From NCBI GenBank assembly GCA_947177715.1, contig CAMWVM010000046.1:1-9275 (forward strand): 9,275 bases of DNA, in the 5' to 3' direction. Origin of the DNA: an uncultured Ruminococcus sp. (GTDB lineage Bacteria; Bacillota; Clostridia; Oscillospirales; Ruminococcaceae). The notes beneath the pieces are model-generated. The model did not search any database, was not told where the DNA came from, and was given only the letters and a program-made list of their open reading frames with translations. Both the position numbers and the translations under genes were made by a program. This document shows positions 6,930 to 9,275 of this stretch, one piece after another (the stretch's first letter is position 1; every line of letters starts with the position of its first letter).

Positions 6930-7415
6930 TCAACACTCAATCGAAAGTGCATAGTCTAAAATAACATTTCCTTGTTCATCTGGCGTTGTAAATCTTGGGC
7001 GATTATATCTTTCGAAGCACCAATCATCTTCTTTTCGTTTCAAATTATGCACTTTTAATAATTCTAAACACATATTGTGAGTATCCATCGTATAAAACTC
7101 ACTGCTATTCTCTTTATCAGATAAATAACATACGGCATAATTTAATGGTTCTATATCAACATATTCAAAACCATCAGGAACTTCTGTGTCTGTTGAATAA
7201 AACATACCAATCCAATATTCAGGCATACCGTTCACTATATGTACAGCCCCAATATAGGAATCACCATTAATTAGAAGACGAGGGATCGACTCTAATTTCG
7301 CAAACCAATCATTTTCCCACCATTCGTTCCAATTTGCACAACCTTCATATTTTTTACCAATAAATCGTGTTGCTGGGCAACTTTCTTGTTTCACTTCTAA
7401 AACTTTGACCGCCAT
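6930..7415 (-). CDS. Stand-alone GyrI-like effector-binding protein
   Basis: The 161-residue protein resembles the GyrI-like / AraC effector-binding domain without any DNA-binding part. It opens with a strand ending in CPATRFIGKKY, has a NEWWENDWFAKLES helix, the IGAVHIVNGMPEYWIGMFY strand pair, then VPDGFEYVDIEPLNYAVCYL and ends with FTTPDEQGNVILDYALSI. Members bind small molecules; some inhibit gyrase or hydrolyse electrophiles, others are uncharacterised. The number of Trp and other aromatic residues suits a hydrophobic pocket. There is no signal peptide. The start at 7415 has GGAGG with 8-nt spacing and a good promoter. It is transcribed alone, between its own promoter and a strong terminator. 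The nearby XRE-GyrI regulator may sense a related ligand, but this is inference. Confidence 0.8.
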   Translation of the reverse strand: MAVKVLEVKQESCPATRFIGKKYEGCANWNEWWENDWFAKLESIPRLLINGDSYIGAVHIVNGMPEYWIGMFYSTDTEVPDGFEYVDIEPLNYAVCYLSDKENSSEFYTMDTHNMCLELLKVHNLKRKEDDWCFERYNRPRFTTPDEQGNVILDYALSIEC

Positions 7416-7460
7416 TTATAATACCTCCATAAATTCCGGTTTGTCAACCTCTACTAAATC

Positions 7461-7489
7461 ATTATACTGTATTTTCAAAAATAGTTCAA
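7461..7489 (-). promoter_or_regulatory. Promoter of the stand-alone GyrI-like gene
   Basis: On the minus strand TATAAT (7466-7461) lies 17 bp downstream of TTGAAC (7489-7484). The leader to the ATG is about 40 nt. Confidence 0.75.
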
Positions 7490-7707
7490 TCCTCAAATTC
7501 AATAATTTCAGTAAAACATGTATATTGAAGTTATTTAATATCCCAAAATTAAATATATCGCAAATTATGTTGTAACCCTTAACTCTTTGCAACTCATTCC
7601 TTAATTCTCAGTTCAAACCTTGCTTTTTCAGAACATTTGTGATATCCTTCTTTTTCAAAAACCAAACAAAGATCGATTTTCGGAAGCAAACAAAATTCAT
7701 ATAAAAT

Positions 7708-7742
7708 AAAAATCCTGTAAACATCGTGTTTACAGGATTTTT
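7708..7742. terminator. Orphan hairpin terminator without a matching gene
   Basis: A perfect 16-bp inverted repeat (7708-7723 and 7727-7742) has a TCG loop. The stem core is ATCCTGTAAACA with A5/T5 ends, so it would act in both directions. The nearest gene to the left points away from it and the nearest to the right starts beyond it. It must end an unseen RNA, a lost gene, or insulate the right-hand operon. Confidence 0.75.
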
Positions 7743-7751
7743 AGTGTGATA

Positions 7752-7829
7752 CTAAAGCAAAATAAATGTTCTCTGAAAAGCGGGCGCAAAATATCCCATT
7801 ATCACAAACTGATTACGGGTATTCGCCAT
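7752..7829 (-). pseudogene. Possible gene remnant in a less AT-rich island
   Basis: On the minus strand, 25 codons starting MANTRNQFVIMGYFAPAF lie in a patch (about 7769-7913) that has clearly more G and C than the DNA on either side. The frame is open for ten further codons upstream and then meets a stop. There is no ribosome binding site and no family could be named. It may be a decayed gene piece, or the island may be a structured RNA or insertion scar. Confidence 0.25.
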
Positions 7830-7930
7830 CTGCACTAAGACTTGGAAGGATCTGAAACATTACTTTATCATGCACACACCTTTTACTGGGATTTGACTGT
7901 TAGTAGGTTGGAGATAAAAAGTAATATTTA

Positions 7931-8017
7931 TTATCAACAATTTATCATAAACAATATGACATTATATACAAAATTAATGTGTATTAATTGTTAAACATCA
8001 ACAAAATATGTTGATAA
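7931..8017. promoter_or_regulatory. Palindrome cluster upstream of the right-hand operon
   Basis: TTATCAACA (7931-7939) recurs in inverted orientation as TGTTGATAA (8009-8017). Between them AATTAAT/ATTAATT (7972-7989) is a perfect 7-bp inverted repeat with a 4-nt centre, and ATCAACA/TGTTGAT (7997-8015) another with a 5-nt centre. The region is very AT-rich. It may hold operators for the downstream operon; the 9-mer is one mismatch from a DnaA box, so a replication or partition site is a weaker option. Confidence 0.45.
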
Positions 8018-8049
8018 CAACAGCTATCCAGATTTTTGTACATAAACCA

Positions 8050-8058
8050 TGATATAAT
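8050..8058 (+). promoter_or_regulatory. Extended -10 promoter of the right-hand operon
   Basis: TGATATAAT is a perfect TGnTATAAT extended -10. No good -35 is found 16-18 bp upstream, which is usual for this class or for an activator-dependent promoter. Transcription would start near 8065, after the in-frame ATG at 8059. Confidence 0.65.
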
Positions 8059-8075
8059 ATGAACAATAAATATTT

Positions 8076-8080
8076 AGGAG
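8076..8080 (+). promoter_or_regulatory. Ribosome binding site that fixes the start at 8089
   Basis: AGGAG lies 8 nt before the ATG at 8089. The earlier ATG at 8059 overlaps the -10 box and has no such site, so the shorter protein is chosen. Confidence 0.8.
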
Positions 8081-8088
8081 TGATTAAA

Positions 8089-8502
8089 ATGTTAGATTTA
8101 ACAAAATTTAAAAGGGTAATGCCACCCCAAAGTGCAAATGAAAATTACATAAGGATTACTTCAAAAAATATCATTGCACTTAGCAGAACACTGAAAGAAG
8201 AATTTTATGACAAAAAAATTGATGTCCATTATAGCGAGGATCTGAAAACATTAATTATAAAGAATGATGATAATAACTTGCTAAAAGTAAAAAAGAATGG
8301 CGAAGTACGAACTGAAGATTTATCAGAATCTTTAAAAAATGCGAAAATTAAAATACCATGCAAATATACTGCAAAATGGGATAGTAAAAATAATATGTGG
8401 ATTTGCACTTTCGATGAAACATACAAGCCAACCAATACAAGAATGAGTACTTCTATGCCTAAGAGTCCAAGAAAAAACAAACCAAAAGAAATGAGAATAT
8501 AA
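8089..8502 (+). CDS. Unrecognised 137-residue protein, first gene of an accessory operon
   Basis: I cannot name this protein. It is soluble, with no signal peptide or membrane segment. The N-terminal half, NYIRITSKNIIALSRTLKEE then IDVHYSEDLKTLIIKN, and the later IPCKYTAKWDSKNNMWICTF strand pair resemble in layout small proteins of about 130 residues in Firmicutes phages and integrative elements, but this is an impression of pattern, not an identified family. The C-terminus is a Pro/Lys/Arg-rich tail (about 115-137), suggesting contact with nucleic acid. Start chosen from the AGGAG site and promoter position. Only one base separates its stop from the next ATG, so the two proteins are translated together and may work together. 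It is highly AT-rich with many Asn and Lys, like its neighbours to the right and unlike the core genes. Confidence 0.75.
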   Translation: MLDLTKFKRVMPPQSANENYIRITSKNIIALSRTLKEEFYDKKIDVHYSEDLKTLIIKNDDNNLLKVKKNGEVRTEDLSESLKNAKIKIPCKYTAKWDSKNNMWICTFDETYKPTNTRMSTSMPKSPRKNKPKEMRI

Positions 8503-8503
8503 A

Positions 8504-9010
8504 ATGTTTAGTGAAGATAAATTCATTCGTGAAAATATAGAATATATATTTGAATTTTCTAAGAATTATAAAGCAAGTATGAGATTTGATGATAAATTTT
8601 CAGCATGTCTTTCAGGTTTCCTATGTGCTATCCGTACATATCAAAATAAATATGGCAACTTTAAAGAGTATGCTAATGAATATATGAAATTATTCATTGA
8701 AGCTGAGAGATATGAGCAAAATTCTTATTGCAGAAGTGAAAGATATAATTTTTCATTAGATCAAGTAATTCATTGCAAAGGATACACATTTGTCAGATCG
8801 GATATTATTGCCATTGACAAAAGTAATTATGAATTAAAAGCTGAAATTAATTGTATAATTGATTGTTTGGATTATTTGCCCAAATGTGTTTGTAATATGC
8901 TTAGGTCTGAATATAATCACATCAAAGTAATGGAAACTCTCAAACTTAACAGAAAACAATATGATGAAATTATTGATGAACTAAAGATAGAGTTCAAAGA
9001 TTTTATATAA
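8504..9010 (+). CDS. Divergent sigma-70-like protein
   Basis: The 168-residue protein has the layout of a small sigma factor. A helix MRFDDKFSACLSGFLCAIRT followed by YGNFKEYANEYMKLFIEAE (about 26-66) matches the pattern of region 2 (FDD/E...G...AI..Y....G.F..YA...I). The C-terminal LKAEINCIIDCLDYLPKCVC, then MLRSEYNHIKVMETLKLNRK and a final helix (about 110-168) match region 4 with its helix-turn-helix. The linker is short and carries no extra domain. Sequence is far from housekeeping sigma factors, and some key promoter-melting aromatics of region 2 seem absent, so it could be an alternative sigma of an element or a DNA-binding derivative. It starts one base after the preceding stop (TAAAATG), implying translational coupling. 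No anti-sigma factor is recognised, though the upstream partner could act as one. Confidence 0.65.
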   Translation: MFSEDKFIRENIEYIFEFSKNYKASMRFDDKFSACLSGFLCAIRTYQNKYGNFKEYANEYMKLFIEAERYEQNSYCRSERYNFSLDQVIHCKGYTFVRSDIIAIDKSNYELKAEINCIIDCLDYLPKCVCNMLRSEYNHIKVMETLKLNRKQYDEIIDELKIEFKDFI

Positions 9011-9043
9011 CGATAAGCAAAAAAATTATAAGGAAGTGTTTAT

Positions 9044-9259
9044 ATGAAAGATTATAAAATAATAAAGTCTCAAAATAGCGACGAATTTTCTATACTTATC
9101 AAAATTGAAAAGGAATTAAATAAAAATTATTGTAAAAATAGCCACGAAATTTTTCCTGATTCATTATTGAAAAAATATAAATATTTAAAAATAGGAACAA
9201 AAATATACAATGAAATTGGCACGTATTTATTCGCCATTAATTTCCATATTAATATTTAG
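9044..9259 (+). CDS. Unrecognised 71-residue protein, third gene of the operon
   Basis: A good AGGAAG (9031-9036) lies 7 nt before the ATG, and the gene follows the sigma-like gene after 33 bases with no terminator between, so it is probably co-transcribed. The product is Lys-, Asn- and Ile-rich. The last about 12 residues (TYLFAINFHINI) are hydrophobic but too short for a clear membrane span. No family is recognised. The window ends 16 bases later, so the rest of the operon is unseen. Confidence 0.6.
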   Translation: MKDYKIIKSQNSDEFSILIKIEKELNKNYCKNSHEIFPDSLLKKYKYLKIGTKIYNEIGTYLFAINFHINI

Positions 9260-9275
9260 TATAATACTTCTTATT

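Larger units (their letters stand above)
7490..8052. other. Long region without a credible gene
   Basis: No frame here combines a plausible start, ribosome binding site and family resemblance. It holds an orphan perfect hairpin (7708-7742), a less AT-rich island (7769-7913) with a possible gene remnant, and palindromes (7931-8017) before the promoter of the right-hand operon. A short minus-strand open stretch just left of the hairpin (about 7610-7700) reads protein-like (LVFEKEGYHKCSEKARFEL) but has no start site and could be a decayed end of a gene. Confidence 0.6.

Noticed and set aside
7862..7960. Tyrosine recombinase remnant (plus-strand stretch reading LLYHAHTFYWDL)
   Set aside because: Only a superficial HTF resemblance; catalytic residues and neighbouring motifs are absent and the frame lacks a start.
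7931..8017. Chromosomal or plasmid replication origin based on DnaA-like boxes
   Set aside because: Only two boxes, each with a mismatch at a conserved position, and no replication gene nearby. Kept only as a regulatory palindrome cluster.
8059..8088. Earlier ATG start for the 137-residue protein
   Set aside because: The ATG overlaps the end of the -10 box and lies before the expected transcription start, whereas AGGAG sits correctly before the ATG at 8089.
1..9275. CRISPR array, tRNA or rRNA gene, insertion sequence with terminal repeats
   Set aside because: No spaced repeat series, no cloverleaf or rRNA-like sequence, and no transposase or matching inverted ends were seen by eye.

Overview
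The window looks like chromosomal DNA from a low-GC Gram-positive of the class Clostridia, probably a gut Ruminococcus-like (Oscillospiraceae) species. This rests on strong GGAGG-type ribosome binding sites, near-consensus TTGACA/TATAAT promoters, compact hairpin-plus-T terminators, a GH130 mannosylglucose phosphorylase like that of Ruminococcus albus, and a SLOG/DUF1273 protein typical of Firmicutes. The genus is inference.

Left part (1-3617), housekeeping genes with an inserted cassette. The 3' end of homoserine kinase (thrB) is followed 11 nt later by rsmG. A divergent two-gene cassette comes next: an XRE repressor-like gene on the minus strand and a SLOG/YpsA-like gene on the plus strand, with a consensus promoter and two 17-bp operator-like palindromes 30 bp apart between them. 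The cassette is bounded by two 41-bp direct repeats (38/41 identical), each a bidirectional terminator. The minus-strand stop codons of both the XRE gene and the GH130 gene lie at the same position in their repeat copies. This suggests insertion or duplication at an ancestral terminator shared by rsmG and the GH130 gene.

Middle part (3623-7489), minus-strand genes. These are a YyaL/DUF255 thioredoxin-fold protein (yyaL), a truncated von Willebrand factor A (VWA) fragment whose stop codon overlaps the yyaL Shine-Dalgarno, an XRE-GyrI-like fusion regulator, and a stand-alone GyrI-like effector-binding protein. The last two have their own promoters. A strong terminator separates them, so they are neighbours of one fold family but not one operon.

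Right part (7490-9275), accessory-looking. About 600 bp without a credible gene hold an orphan perfect hairpin terminator, a less AT-rich island that may be a gene remnant, and a cluster of palindromes. After these comes an extended -10 promoter driving a tight plus-strand operon: an unrecognised 137-aa protein, a divergent sigma-70-like protein one base later, and a 71-aa unknown. This resembles the control end of a mobile or accessory element, but no integrase, transposase or relaxase is visible. The two most novel-looking items are the terminator-bounded XRE/SLOG cassette and the sigma-like operon.
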